A stretch of 64,000 bases of DNA from Sphingobacteriaceae bacterium (GCA_016705695.1 JADJLA010000018.1:1-64000); one strand, 5' to 3'; positions 38,704-48,039 are shown, counted from the first letter of the stretch. Notes: generated by a model not told the origin, from the letters alone. Translations and numbers: made by a program.

Positions 38704-39033
38704 ATGAAAAATATTTTATTGGCATTAGTATGCCTTCTAACATTCAGTTTTAAGAATTATGGTGATGATAAGCCAAAATGTTGCACCGACAAATGCTCTA
38801 AAGAGTGTATTGAAAAGTGTAAAAAAAATAAATGTACGGATAAGGATTGCTGCAAAGATTGCGCAACTAAAGGTTGTACGGGTAAAGCATGCACAAGCGC
38901 CGAGAAACACGCTTCTTGCTGTGCAACTGCCGATGAGTGCAAAAAGAAATGCGCTGAAGGTAAATGTACCGACAAATGCAAAACAGGTGATGCAAAAGCT
39001 GCAGGTGCTTGTTGCAAAAAAGAACATAAGTAA
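38704..39033 (+). CDS. Secreted metallothionein-like Cys/Lys-rich protein
   Basis: A 109-residue protein with a signal peptide (MKNILLALVCLLTFSFKNYG) and a mature part of about 88 residues containing 19 cysteines, spaced mostly as C-x3-C, CC and C-x4-C, with many Lys (CTDKCSKECIEKCKKNKC; CATKGCTGKACTS). No known domain is recognised. Composition is that of a metallothionein-like metal binder or a disulphide-rich small protein. The frame is supported by the terminator at 39061 and the signal peptide. Two antisense open frames over the same bases are shadows. Confidence 0.75.
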   Translation: MKNILLALVCLLTFSFKNYGDDKPKCCTDKCSKECIEKCKKNKCTDKDCCKDCATKGCTGKACTSAEKHASCCATADECKKKCAEGKCTDKCKTGDAKAAGACCKKEHK

Positions 39034-39058
39034 TTGGTTTAGAACTACCATATCTTGA

Positions 39059-39088
39059 AGAAAAAGGGCCTTTTTAAGGCCCTTTTTT
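39059..39088 (+). terminator. Rho-independent terminator
   Basis: AAAAAGGGCCTT and AAGGCCCTTTTTT form a strong stem followed by a T run, 26 bases after the Cys-rich gene. Confidence 0.85.
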
Positions 39089-39102
39089 GTTATCTTTATG
39101 GG

Positions 39103-39231
39103 GTGAAATCACAGAGTCATAAACCCACAAACATTTACGAAGAAAGGCTTCATAAACTCCTTCGTCTTATTAGGATCGCAAAAATGATGCGCTCGGCCAA
39201 GATCAAAATTACACCGCAACCAAATTCTTAA
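39103..39231 (+). CDS. Small basic ORF coupled to a nucleotidyltransferase
   Basis: A 42-residue frame from GTG 39103 to TAA 39229-39231; the next gene's ATG begins at 39232 without a gap. It is strongly basic (IYEERLHKLLRLIRIAKMMR, then SAKIKITPQ), mostly helical in pattern, with no Cys. A TATCTTTA -7-like element lies at 39091-39098. The abutting stop/start implies translational coupling, so it may be a genuine small partner (antitoxin or RNA-binding). It is unusually short and might be only a leader. Confidence 0.4.
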   Translation: MKSQSHKPTNIYEERLHKLLRLIRIAKMMRSAKIKITPQPNS

Positions 39232-39705
39232 ATGGACATTTTTGATGATGAAATATTAAATCTTTTCAAGTCACTTCATGACCATAAGGTTCAATATGTT
39301 TTGGTTGGGGGATTTGCAGGCTATTTAAATGGGTCAAAAAGAATAACAGAGGACCTTGATATTTGGATCAAGGATACTTTGGAAAATAGGAGATGTTTGC
39401 AAAAAGCATTGAAAGAAATTGGATTGCCTGATATGCCTCAAATTGAAAGGATCGATTTCGTTCCGGGATGGTCCGGTATCAACTTACCTTCCGGATTTCC
39501 TTTGGATATTATGACTGATTTAAGTGGTTTTGCTAAAGTAAGATTTGACGAATGCTATAAATTAGCAAATGAAGCAAACATAGGTGAGATCAAGATTCGA
39601 TTCCTGCATATCAACCAGCTCATAGAGGCAAAAAAAGCTTCCGGTAGACCGAAAGATCTGTTGGATGTAGAAGAGTTAGAAAATATTAAGAAGGGACAAA
39701 AATGA
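39232..39705 (+). CDS. Minimal nucleotidyltransferase (DUF6036/MNT-like)
   Basis: A 157-residue protein of the polymerase-beta nucleotidyltransferase superfamily. VQYVLVGGFAGYLNGSKRIT followed by EDLDIWI gives the GG-x-A loop and the paired Asp; PLDIMTDL supplies the third Asp. It ends with a basic helix (EAKKASGRPKDLLDVEELE), common in the MNT/AbiEii-type and DUF6036 proteins. Such proteins can act as antitoxins (AMPylating a partner), toxins or tRNA modifiers. The activity of this one is unknown. Overlaps the patatin gene by 4 bases and abuts the small basic ORF. Confidence 0.78.
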   Translation: MDIFDDEILNLFKSLHDHKVQYVLVGGFAGYLNGSKRITEDLDIWIKDTLENRRCLQKALKEIGLPDMPQIERIDFVPGWSGINLPSGFPLDIMTDLSGFAKVRFDECYKLANEANIGEIKIRFLHINQLIEAKKASGRPKDLLDVEELENIKKGQK

Positions 39706-40703
39706 AAACAAAAAAATTAGATATCGCCCTTCAGGGTGGTGGCGCCCACGGTGCTTATTCGTGGGGAGTTCTCGATCGCTTATTGGATGACGATCGAATA
39801 GAGATCGACGGAATTTGCGGCACAAGTGCGGGAGCCATGAATGGCGTTTGCGCTATTTACGGTTTAAACAAAGGCGGCAAAAATCAAGCAAAGCATTTAC
39901 TGGTAAAATTCTGGCACAAAGTATCAGAAGCCGGAAAATCATCGCTTTTGCAACCATCCATTTTTGATAAAATGATGAGCAAGGGTAATATGGATTTTTC
40001 GCCGGGCTATAAATTTTTTAGCATGACCTCGGAAACAATGGCGCCTTCACAATTTAATCCCTTAGGTTTAAATCCGCTCGAAAAAATATTAAATGAGCTC
40101 ATCGATTTTGAAGAGCTTCACCGTTTTAATCCACCTAAATTATTTGTGTGCGCAACAAATGTTTTAACCTGCGAGCCTCGCATTTTTGGTCCAACCGAAA
40201 TTTCGGCAAAATCAATTATGGCTTCGGCGTGTTTGCCATATATGTATGCTGCCGTTGAAATTGACGGGGAATTTTATTGGGATGGTGGCTATATGGGAAA
40301 TCCTCCTTTAGAGCCATTGATCAATAATACAGAAGATACAGATGATATTTTATTGATCCAGATCAATCCGTTCAAAATTAAAGTTGTTCCAAAAACAATT
40401 GAAGAAATAAAAGATCGCGTGAATGAGATCAGTTTTAATTCATCTTTACATCACGAGATCCAGCAAATTGAATTTAAGCGCACTTTAGTTGAAAAAGGAA
40501 TTACCTTAGATGGCGCTATTAAAAAAACTAATCTTCACTGCATTAGCGCCGATCATGATCTGTCGGAATTAAATCTTTCAAGTAAATTAAATACCTCTTG
40601 GGATTTTTTAATGCATTTAAAAGATCTTGGTTACGCGGCCTGCAACAAATGGCTGGAAGAGAATTACGAAGACATTGGAAAAATAAGTACCCTAAAAATT
40701 TAA
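39702..40703 (+). CDS. Patatin-like phospholipase
   Basis: A 333-residue cytoplasmic serine hydrolase predicted to cleave acyl chains from phospholipids. The oxyanion motif is GGGAHGAYSWG, the nucleophile Ser42 is in GTSAG, and the catalytic Asp is in YWDGGYMGNPPL. No signal peptide. The ATG overlaps the stop of the nucleotidyltransferase (ATGA), so both proteins are made in step; the M3 peptidase follows after 12 bases. General patatins of this class occur widely outside defence systems, so no defence role is assigned. Confidence 0.9.
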   Translation: MKTKKLDIALQGGGAHGAYSWGVLDRLLDDDRIEIDGICGTSAGAMNGVCAIYGLNKGGKNQAKHLLVKFWHKVSEAGKSSLLQPSIFDKMMSKGNMDFSPGYKFFSMTSETMAPSQFNPLGLNPLEKILNELIDFEELHRFNPPKLFVCATNVLTCEPRIFGPTEISAKSIMASACLPYMYAAVEIDGEFYWDGGYMGNPPLEPLINNTEDTDDILLIQINPFKIKVVPKTIEEIKDRVNEISFNSSLHHEIQQIEFKRTLVEKGITLDGAIKKTNLHCISADHDLSELNLSSKLNTSWDFLMHLKDLGYAACNKWLEENYEDIGKISTLKI

Positions 40704-40715
40704 ACATTTCGTATC

Positions 40716-42407
40716 ATGCAAAGAAACTATGTGCCCCAAACTTTTAAGGTTACTACTTGGGAATTATTAAAACCATTTTATGATGAATTACTAAAGCGTT
40801 CTCTTTCTTCGGAAGCTGAATTAGAGAAATGGTTATTAGATATTAGCGAATTAAGTTCGGTGGTAAGTGAAGATATGGCCTGGCGCTATATTAAAATGAC
40901 CTGCGATACAACCGATGAGGCTATCCGAAATAGCTTTAACGATTTTGTAAATAATATTGAGCCTAACATTGCTCCTATTGCCAACGACCTCAACAAAAAA
41001 TTAATTGACTGCCCTTTTGCTAAAAATTTACCAAAAGAAAAATATTTTGTTTATATCCGCGGCGTTGAAAAAAGTATTTTATTATTCAGAGAAATAAATA
41101 TTCCGCTTAAAACCGAATTGCAAACCAAAGAACAAGAGTTTGGTGCTATTAATGGAAAGCAAACTATTACATATAATGGCGAAGAAATGACCTTGCAAAA
41201 AGCAGGCGTGTTTTTAAAGAGTTTGGACAGAAGAGTTCGCGAAGAAGTTTATACCAAGGTTGCCGAAAGAAGATCACTGGATGAAAAGGCGTTGAATACA
41301 TTATATACAGAATTAATTGAACTTCGCACGCAAGTTGCAAAAAATACAGGCTTTAAAAATTATCGCGATTTTAAACATGAAGAACTAGGCCGTTTTGATT
41401 ACAGCGTACAAGATTGTTTGAATTTTCATGAAGCTGTAAAACTACACGCTGTACCTTTAATTCGCGAACACGATCGCAAACGCAAAGAAAAATTAAAGCT
41501 AGACGATTACCGTCCTTGGGATACAGCGGTTGACGATGAGGGTAAAGAGCCTTTAAAACCATTTTCAAACGGAAAAGAATTAGTAGAAAAAACTATTTTG
41601 TGTTTTAATAAGATCGATCCTTTTTTTGGTGAATGTATTTATACCATGGATGTATTAAAACGTTTGGATCTTGAAAGCAGAATTGGAAAAGCGCCGGGAG
41701 GTTACCAATATCCGTTGTACGAAACCGATGTGCCGTTTATTTTTATGAATTCGGTGGGTTTACATCGCGATCTTGTAACTATGGTTCATGAAGGTGGGCA
41801 TGCTATTCATTCATTTTTATGTAAAGATCTTGAATTGGTTGATTTTAAATCGCCACCAAGCGAAATTGCTGAATTGGCGAGTATGAGCATGGAATTAATA
41901 AGCATGGAACACTGGCAAGCATTTTTTGATAATATTGAAGATCTGAAACGCGCCAAACGTCAGCAATTAGAAAGCGTAATGGATACATTGCCGTGGATAG
42001 CGGCCATTGATAAATTTCAACATTGGATCTATTTAAATCCAAAGCATAGCATTAAAGCGCGTTACGAAGAGTGGACCAACATCATGAAAGAGTTTGGAAG
42101 CGATGTGATCAATTACACGGGATTGGAAGCAAATTTAAAACGCCGCTGGCAAGTGCAATTGCATTTATACGAAGTTCCTTTTTATTATATTGAATATGGT
42201 TTTGCACAATTAGGTGCTATTGCCATGTGGCGTAACTATAAAACAAATGCTAAACGCACTATTGATCAATACAAAGCAGCTTTAAGTTTGGGTTATACCA
42301 AAACTATTCCTGAAGTTTACGAAGCTGCCGGAATTAAATTTGATTTCTCTCCTGAATATGTAAAAGAGTTGATGGATTTTGTGAAGATGGAGTATGATGG
42401 GATTTAA
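40716..42407 (+). CDS. M3-family oligoendopeptidase
   Basis: A zinc metallopeptidase of 563 residues, of the PepF/oligoendopeptidase type, acting on peptides in the cytoplasm. The zinc site is MVHEGGHAIHSF (HExxH, His358) and the third ligand Glu lies in EIAELASMSMELIS, about 25 residues on. KNTGFKNYRDFKHEELGRFD and PLYETDVPFIFMNSVGL are family blocks. No signal peptide, fitting intracellular peptide turnover. Follows the patatin gene by 12 bases and is closed by the terminator at 42421. Confidence 0.93.
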   Translation: MQRNYVPQTFKVTTWELLKPFYDELLKRSLSSEAELEKWLLDISELSSVVSEDMAWRYIKMTCDTTDEAIRNSFNDFVNNIEPNIAPIANDLNKKLIDCPFAKNLPKEKYFVYIRGVEKSILLFREINIPLKTELQTKEQEFGAINGKQTITYNGEEMTLQKAGVFLKSLDRRVREEVYTKVAERRSLDEKALNTLYTELIELRTQVAKNTGFKNYRDFKHEELGRFDYSVQDCLNFHEAVKLHAVPLIREHDRKRKEKLKLDDYRPWDTAVDDEGKEPLKPFSNGKELVEKTILCFNKIDPFFGECIYTMDVLKRLDLESRIGKAPGGYQYPLYETDVPFIFMNSVGLHRDLVTMVHEGGHAIHSFLCKDLELVDFKSPPSEIAELASMSMELISMEHWQAFFDNIEDLKRAKRQQLESVMDTLPWIAAIDKFQHWIYLNPKHSIKARYEEWTNIMKEFGSDVINYTGLEANLKRRWQVQLHLYEVPFYYIEYGFAQLGAIAMWRNYKTNAKRTIDQYKAALSLGYTKTIPEVYEAAGIKFDFSPEYVKELMDFVKMEYDGI

Positions 42408-42420
42408 AACTTTATAAAAA

Positions 42421-42460
42421 CAAAAAACCCGTTGCGACATGAAGCAACGGGTTTTTATTT
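42421..42460. terminator. Bidirectional hairpin terminator
   Basis: AAACCCGTTGC and GCAACGGGTTT form a stem of about 11 bp with T and A runs, between convergent genes. Confidence 0.85.
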
Positions 42461-42477
42461 AAGCTTACAGAGCTTAT

Positions 42478-42891
42478 TTACTTAGTACTCTTATTCGTTG
42501 GTGTTACTATTTCCAAAAAAAGATCGCCATTTTTTTGCGCAGTTATATTATACGTCCAACTTGATGGTTGGAAATTGATAACGATGGTATTTCCTGTTAT
42601 TTTATAACCATATCCGTGTTCCACATAATAGGATCCCGCTTTTGTTAGTCCTCCCTCGTTATTAACAAAATCAGCTTTTGCTGTGTTGCCCAAGGTCATT
42701 GCAGCTTCACCTATCAATTCCATTTCAAATGCATTTGTAGCTGCCGCAGTTTTACTGAGAGTGATCTTGTTACTTCCTAATTCGGCGTTACTATACCATT
42801 TTCCATTGTGCAAAGCTTTGTCTACACTTTGCGCCATTCCAACAAAAGTTGAAACCAAAATTAATGTTGCTGCTATTATTATCTTTTTCAT
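42478..42891 (-). CDS. Small secreted protein of unknown function
   Basis: A 137-residue protein with a signal peptide (MKKIIIAATLILVSTFVGMA, cleaved after MAQ) and a beta-rich mature part (GKWYSNAELGSNKITLSKT, YYVEHGYGYKITGNTIVINF). Not recognised. It lies 19 bases after the CHU_C fragment on the same strand, so it may be co-transcribed with that cargo gene. Confidence 0.65.
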   Translation of the reverse strand: MKKIIIAATLILVSTFVGMAQSVDKALHNGKWYSNAELGSNKITLSKTAAATNAFEMELIGEAAMTLGNTAKADFVNNEGGLTKAGSYYVEHGYGYKITGNTIVINFQPSSWTYNITAQKNGDLFLEIVTPTNKSTK

Positions 42892-42910
42892 ATAAATTCT
42901 TTTTTAATTT

Positions 42911-43495
42911 TTACTTTAATAAAGTTACGTGTCCTGTTTTCTCGTGTTTCTTACCATCTAGTGATGTATAGGTTACCATGTATGTATACGCATCTTGTTT
43001 GCTCAACACGCCTTTGTACATACCATCCCATCCTAGTAATTGATCTTTTGAGTTAAATAATTTCTCTCCCCAACGATCAAAGATAGTCATTTCAAGTTTT
43101 GTTATGCCTGTACCGTACACCAAGAATACATCGTTATTTCCGTCACCATTAGGAGTGAATACATTCGGAATATAAATATTGTAATCAGTTGTTACTTCAA
43201 CACAAACCTCATCTCTTGATTTACAACCAAAACTATTAACGGTCTCAGCTAAGTAACAGCCGCTTTTCTTTGCCATGATCTGAGTATTAGGACAAGATGC
43301 ACAAAGCACACCCTCTCCGCTTATCCAAGTTAATGTTCCGTTACTTGTAGCTTTTAAATACATTGGCTCATCAAGGTTTGAAACAAAATCCTCACCTGCA
43401 TTAATATCAGGAACCGGATTTACTTTTACAAGAACAGTTGCTGTTGCACCACAATTTCCGCTGTTTGAAACGTACGCTGTGTAAATTGTAGTAGA
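42911..43495 (-). pseudogene. CHU_C tail cut off by an in-frame amber codon
   Basis: Continues the frame of the gene at 43496 immediately after the TAG (43496-43498). It reads STTIYTAYVSNSGNCGATAT, then an Ig-like module (DINAGEDFVSNLDEPMYLKA) and the CHU_C domain: YIPNVFTPNGDGNNDVFLVY, IFDRWGEKLFNS, GWDGMYKGVLSKQDAY. The paralogous region of the giant protein has ASPKVTTVYTVIVSD where this has VTP*STTIYTAYVSN, so the stop replaces a Lys-like codon. A Met at 43363 starts the longest piece, but no signal peptide exists there, so this segment cannot be exported alone. Confidence 0.8.
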
Positions 43496-46150
43496 CTATG
43501 GCGTTACATAAATATCACTGGCATCTGATGCGCTTAAACCTTGGTTTGGTAACCACATGTAAGTATTTCCACCGTAGGCGATGATCCTGGTTGATTGTCC
43601 TTTACAGATCGCAACACTATTTGTTACACTTGCTGTTACATTTGGAACCACTTCGATCAATATCTCCTTTGTGAACGGACAAGTTACGCTTCCTAATGAA
43701 TTACTTCCTGTTACCGTGTAATTGGTAGAAACATTAGGGCCTGCAGTAACCATAGTTGGATTTTGCATATTTGATAATCCTGTTAAAGGACTCCAACTAT
43801 AATTTGTAGCGCCGCTTGCAAAGATACTTGTTGATGTGCCTTGACAAATTTTATGGTTAGGCGTTGTAAGTACTAAAAGAGGAAGTTGAACCACGTTAAT
43901 AGTTAGCGATCCGGTTGCAATACACACTCCATTATTACCGGTTACATGATATACCGTGGTAGTTAATGGATGTGCATTTACTTGATTCCCTTGCGTTGTA
44001 TTTAACCCAATAGACGGCGACCAGTTATAATTGTCGGCACCATTAGCTGTTATTAAAGCTCCTTGGTTTTGACAAATTGTATAATGTGAAGATGTTACCT
44101 GAATATTTGGAACAGCAATTACACTCACTTGATAAACTGCGCTTGTTGTACACCCTGCTGCCTCTGCAACTACAAGATAATTTGTAGTAATAAGTGGCGA
44201 TGCAATAACAACAGGACCATTTCCAATGCTCAAACTAGCTGAAGGGCTCCACGTATAATTTGTTGCGCCTGTGGCAGTCAGTGTTAAATTACCACCTTGA
44301 CAAATTGTATTTGTAAGCGGCGTAACTGTTATGGTAGGATTTGGAACTACGGTAACAGTTGCACTTTGTGTTTGACTATTGCAACCATTGCTTGAACCAA
44401 TTACGTTATAAATTGTTGTTGAAGGCGTATTTGAAACTACTGTTGCTCCTGTAGTAGAGTTTAAGTTTGTAGCAGGGCTCCAATTATAGGAGTTTGCACC
44501 ATTTGCAACTATAGCAACGGTATTACCCGCACACACGCTTGCGCTTGTTACAGTAATTAAAGGATTATCAATAATTACAATAGAAGCTGTAGCAGAAGCT
44601 GAACATGTTCCGTTAGAACCTATTAATGTAGCCACACCAATTATGTTATTTGCTTGAGGTGTGTATGTAATAGTTGCGTTTGTATTCGAAGCGCTTGTTT
44701 GAACTAATCCAACACTGCTCCATGTATAATTTGTAGCGCCAGATCCTGTAAGTGTTACTGAGTTAAGTGAGTTATTGTAATTATTAGCGCACATTGATAA
44801 ACTACTTGCCGCTATACTAATTGTTGGTGTTGGATTTATAAGTACCGTTCCGGTTCCTGCGCACGCGCTGTTTGGAATACTTATTGAAACACTATAAATA
44901 CCGGGTCCATTAATATTAATAGTTGGTGTATTACTTGCGCCAACAATACTTGGGCCTGCCCATTGAATTGTGTTTGTTGCAGAGTTAGGTGTAACTGAAA
45001 TTTGTGTTGGACTACTGATACAAGTTGGTGCGGTAATTACCGGAATAATAGTTGCGCCTTGTCCTACTACAGTATAAGAAGCTGTAACAGAATAACCAGG
45101 ACAACCATTACAGCCTGTCCATGTAAACGAATAAACACCGGGTTGATTTACAACAATGGTTGGAGTTCCTTGTCCACTTACAATACCTACTGTAGTGTTT
45201 GGTCCTGGACCTGTCCAATTGATAGCACCGCATGTTGGATTTTGTGCAGCAGCTGTATTAGTTGGATATGCAGGCATCCAGTTAAGACTATTATTACCAA
45301 ATATAGAAGCGATCAAAGTTACTTGTGGATTTGTACATGTAAGTGTTCCTCCGCCAGGACCTGCAGTAACTGATCCATAAGGAACGCTTAATGCGCAACT
45401 CGCGTAATCACATGAAGCTTGAGGTACATTGATGGCAGTAAAAGTAATGGTTGAGTTTCCAGGAAGAATATTACCTACATAATCAGTTCCATTAGCATCA
45501 TAATATACTCTATGCATACTTGGATTAGGCGTGTTTAAAATTGAAAAGCCGCAACCTGCAGATTGATTGATCATTCCCACACCTGTCCACGAACACGTTA
45601 ATACACCTTGTGGATTATAAGCATACAAGCCTTGCCCTGGAGCATTTGTTTTTAAAACGTAAAAATTATCGGCCATATCAGCAACTATATCGTATGGTCC
45701 ACCACCTGCAAAAGCAGGAGTTATATTAGCTACAAAGAATCCGTTACCGGTGCCTGTATATTTATAGATGCCTCCGTTGAAACCAACTATATTATAAAGA
45801 GCTCCGCCGCCGCCGCCTATATTAACCGCTGCTCCATTACCTGTAGTGTGTCCGGTATTTGACCAAGTGCCCGTATTATTAAAATACCAATATGTACCAC
45901 CTGATATTGTCCACCAGGTTGGATTTGGTGCAGGAAAGTTAAAAGCAGGGCCAACTGCTAAACCACTTGCGCCCGGCATATTATTTATTACCGTCGTACC
46001 TGGGCCATTGAATTGAGGATAGGCTAAAATACTATTACCTTGCTGCGCGTAAATTGAAGTTGTTGGACAGGCTGGTGGAACATTTTGTGCACTCAGCGTA
46101 CTTCCAAATAATACTAAAACAATCAGGGTGATCTTTAAAAGGTTATTCAT
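43496..46150 (-). CDS. T9SS cargo protein, prematurely stopped
   Basis: An 884-residue exported protein as written. The start at 46150 (MNNLLKITLIVLVLFGSTLS) is preferred over 46168 because the -7 element at 46173-46180 would put transcription start close to or past the upstream ATG. The N-terminal half (about 25-270) is beta-propeller-like (NIVGFNGGIYKYTG; YDIVADMADNFYVLKTN). Five or more Ig/PKD-like modules follow (SVCAGNTVAIVANGANSYNW and relatives), like those in the giant protein at 11920. An amber codon at 43496-43498 removes the T9SS tail, so the product would reach the periplasm but should not be sorted to the surface. Confidence 0.82.
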   Translation of the reverse strand: MNNLLKITLIVLVLFGSTLSAQNVPPACPTTSIYAQQGNSILAYPQFNGPGTTVINNMPGASGLAVGPAFNFPAPNPTWWTISGGTYWYFNNTGTWSNTGHTTGNGAAVNIGGGGGALYNIVGFNGGIYKYTGTGNGFFVANITPAFAGGGPYDIVADMADNFYVLKTNAPGQGLYAYNPQGVLTCSWTGVGMINQSAGCGFSILNTPNPSMHRVYYDANGTDYVGNILPGNSTITFTAINVPQASCDYASCALSVPYGSVTAGPGGGTLTCTNPQVTLIASIFGNNSLNWMPAYPTNTAAAQNPTCGAINWTGPGPNTTVGIVSGQGTPTIVVNQPGVYSFTWTGCNGCPGYSVTASYTVVGQGATIIPVITAPTCISSPTQISVTPNSATNTIQWAGPSIVGASNTPTININGPGIYSVSISIPNSACAGTGTVLINPTPTISIAASSLSMCANNYNNSLNSVTLTGSGATNYTWSSVGLVQTSASNTNATITYTPQANNIIGVATLIGSNGTCSASATASIVIIDNPLITVTSASVCAGNTVAIVANGANSYNWSPATNLNSTTGATVVSNTPSTTIYNVIGSSNGCNSQTQSATVTVVPNPTITVTPLTNTICQGGNLTLTATGATNYTWSPSASLSIGNGPVVIASPLITTNYLVVAEAAGCTTSAVYQVSVIAVPNIQVTSSHYTICQNQGALITANGADNYNWSPSIGLNTTQGNQVNAHPLTTTVYHVTGNNGVCIATGSLTINVVQLPLLVLTTPNHKICQGTSTSIFASGATNYSWSPLTGLSNMQNPTMVTAGPNVSTNYTVTGSNSLGSVTCPFTKEILIEVVPNVTASVTNSVAICKGQSTRIIAYGGNTYMWLPNQGLSASDASDIYVTP

Positions 46151-46172
46151 GATAGTTGTGTTTTTCATGAAG

Positions 46173-46202
46173 CAAATTTATGTACAACTTCTTGGCTCCT
46201 AA
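46173..46202 (-). promoter_or_regulatory. Promoter of the CHU_C cargo gene
   Basis: On the minus strand TAAATTTG (46180 down to 46173), followed by C, matches the -7 consensus exactly, with TTTA about 19 bases upstream in the -33 position. It indicates translation from 46150. Confidence 0.5.
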
Positions 46203-46314
46203 AACATTTCCGGTGGTCACTTATTTAAAGCCCCTTTTTATTGAGTAAACCAACAGGGCTGGGATTTTGCCCCTTTTTTGGCTGAGTGAAGGCCCTTTTT
46301 GACTGTTTAAATCA

Positions 46315-46344
46315 AAAAAGCCCTAGTTTCTGCTAGGGCTTTCA
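46315..46344 (-). terminator. Hairpin terminator after the TPR gene
   Basis: AAAGCCCTAG and CTAGGGCTTT form a stem of about 10 bp with flanking A/T runs, 15 bases after the stop at 46360. Confidence 0.8.
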
Positions 46345-46359
46345 AGGTTTGAGGACCTT

Positions 46360-48039
46360 TTACGGCTTCTTTTGAGGTGCAGTTGGTTTATTGTAATTGA
46401 TCACCTTTTGGTTAGTTGGGTCAATCTCTTTCAAAGCGTTGAACGTCTCGTCAGCTTTTGCTTTATCCTTTTTCTCTACATAATAGTATCCCAAAAATTC
46501 TAAAGCCTCAATCACATCTTTTTTGTATGAACCTGTTTTTTCCTCAGGTTTTACGATCTCTAATACTTTTTCATAGGATGCCTTTGCAACATCCAATCCT
46601 AAATAAAAAGCATTCTTGCCTTTATATGTGTAAGCAGTAACCCATTTTGGATTTAGGCGAATTACATTTGAAAAAGCTGTATCTGCTTTTACATGGTAAG
46701 GCATAGTCTCAGCTTCTTTAGCAGCGGCGGCTTTTTTATCCTTTATAGCGGCGGCTGCATTTCTAATACTTCCTGCTGTGAAATAATTAGCTCGTCCATA
46801 ATTAAATTGATCCGTAATATCTAATGATGCGGGATCCTCTGATCTTTTCTTATCAAGAATGCTAATTACTTTATCGTATTTTTTTGCGCGATAAGCAATG
46901 GTAGCCATTTCAGTATAGATCAACTTGCTTGAAGATGGATCGGCAATAACTGCCTTTTCCATTTCGATCATCGCTATCGAGTCTTTACCTGTACGAGCCA
47001 ATAACATTCCTTTGTATTTATAATCCGTTCCAATATATTTAAAATTTTGTGGGGCCATTGTAAAGAAATTATTCAACGCAGATAAGCCTTTGTTATACGC
47101 CTCTTTATCCGTTTTATCTCCCATTTCATAATAGCTATATCCTGCCAATCGTTCAAAATATAAATTCTTAAAGCCTTTTGTTTTTAATCCTTCATATTCT
47201 GTTACAACATCAGCGTACTGCTTGTTGTTATAAAGCGCGCTCATGTATCGGTAGCGTGCATGATCGCTATTGTTCAATTCCAAATATTTCTTCCAATACT
47301 CGATTGACTTTGCAGGTTGGCCGGCCAAATAATATAATTCGGCAATTTCACGATACGCAGGTGCAAATGTTGGATCGATATTCATCGCTTCCTTATATTT
47401 TTCTAAGGCTAATTGATAGTTACGTCCGCGTTGATATAATTTACCCTCGCGAATAATTCCCTTTGCTGATTTTGGATCTAATGTTGTTGCTTGCTTGTAT
47501 TGTTTAATTGGTCCTCCACCATCAGCTGGATTTTTCTCAAGCATAGCATCTCCTAAAATTATATATCCCTCAGGGCTTTTTGGATCTAATTTAATAGCCG
47601 CATTTGCCGCAACCATTGCTTCATCCGGATTTTTAAACTCGCCTGATAAATATGCTTCTGCAATTTTACGAAACACCTCAGCACTTTTATTTTGAGAGAT
47701 GCTTGTGGCTTTGAAAAATTGAGCCTTAGCTCCGTTCACATCATTTTTAGTAAGCATTACTTTTCCTGCTCCAACAAAATTCAATGGGTACGCAGGGCTT
47801 AATTCTATTCCTTTTGAATAGAACATGCTCGCGCTATCTACCTCACCACGACTAAAATAATTTTCTCCGTAGTAAAAATAGTTGGCGCCACTATTCGCCT
47901 CTTTTGCTATCAATGCTTTAAAATCGGTAGCAGCAGATTCGTAACGTTCGTTCTCCGTTTTTTTAATGGCTTCGGGTAATGTTTGCGCTGTTGCAATTCC
48001 TGCAATAAGTGCTAGGCTTAATAGGCTTATCTTTTTCAT
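46360..48039 (-). CDS. Exported TPR-repeat protein
   Basis: A 559-residue periplasmic protein (signal peptide MKKISLLSLALIAGIATAQ) made of about ten TPR units, for example NYFYYGENYFSRGEVDSASM, PTFAPAYREIAELYYLAGQP and KYDKVISILDKKRSEDPASL. A flexible low-complexity Ala/Lys segment (AAAIKDKKAAAAKEAE) lies near residue 435. In Bacteroidota a TPR gene often follows the exbB-exbD-exbD-tonB-pstS genes, as here, so it likely serves the TonB complex or outer-membrane transport. The partner is unknown. Confidence 0.85.
   Translation of the reverse strand: MKKISLLSLALIAGIATAQTLPEAIKKTENERYESAATDFKALIAKEANSGANYFYYGENYFSRGEVDSASMFYSKGIELSPAYPLNFVGAGKVMLTKNDVNGAKAQFFKATSISQNKSAEVFRKIAEAYLSGEFKNPDEAMVAANAAIKLDPKSPEGYIILGDAMLEKNPADGGGPIKQYKQATTLDPKSAKGIIREGKLYQRGRNYQLALEKYKEAMNIDPTFAPAYREIAELYYLAGQPAKSIEYWKKYLELNNSDHARYRYMSALYNNKQYADVVTEYEGLKTKGFKNLYFERLAGYSYYEMGDKTDKEAYNKGLSALNNFFTMAPQNFKYIGTDYKYKGMLLARTGKDSIAMIEMEKAVIADPSSSKLIYTEMATIAYRAKKYDKVISILDKKRSEDPASLDITDQFNYGRANYFTAGSIRNAAAAIKDKKAAAAKEAETMPYHVKADTAFSNVIRLNPKWVTAYTYKGKNAFYLGLDVAKASYEKVLEIVKPEEKTGSYKKDVIEALEFLGYYYVEKKDKAKADETFNALKEIDPTNQKVINYNKPTAPQKKP

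Noticed and set aside
38737..39051. Two antisense open frames over the Cys-rich protein
   Set aside because: Long only because the sense strand is Cys/Lys rich; no independent signal peptide, RBS or domain, and the sense frame has both a signal peptide and a terminator.
39232..40703. CBASS defence operon
   Set aside because: The nucleotidyltransferase is too short and lacks a recognisable CD-NTase layout; general patatin genes are common outside CBASS.
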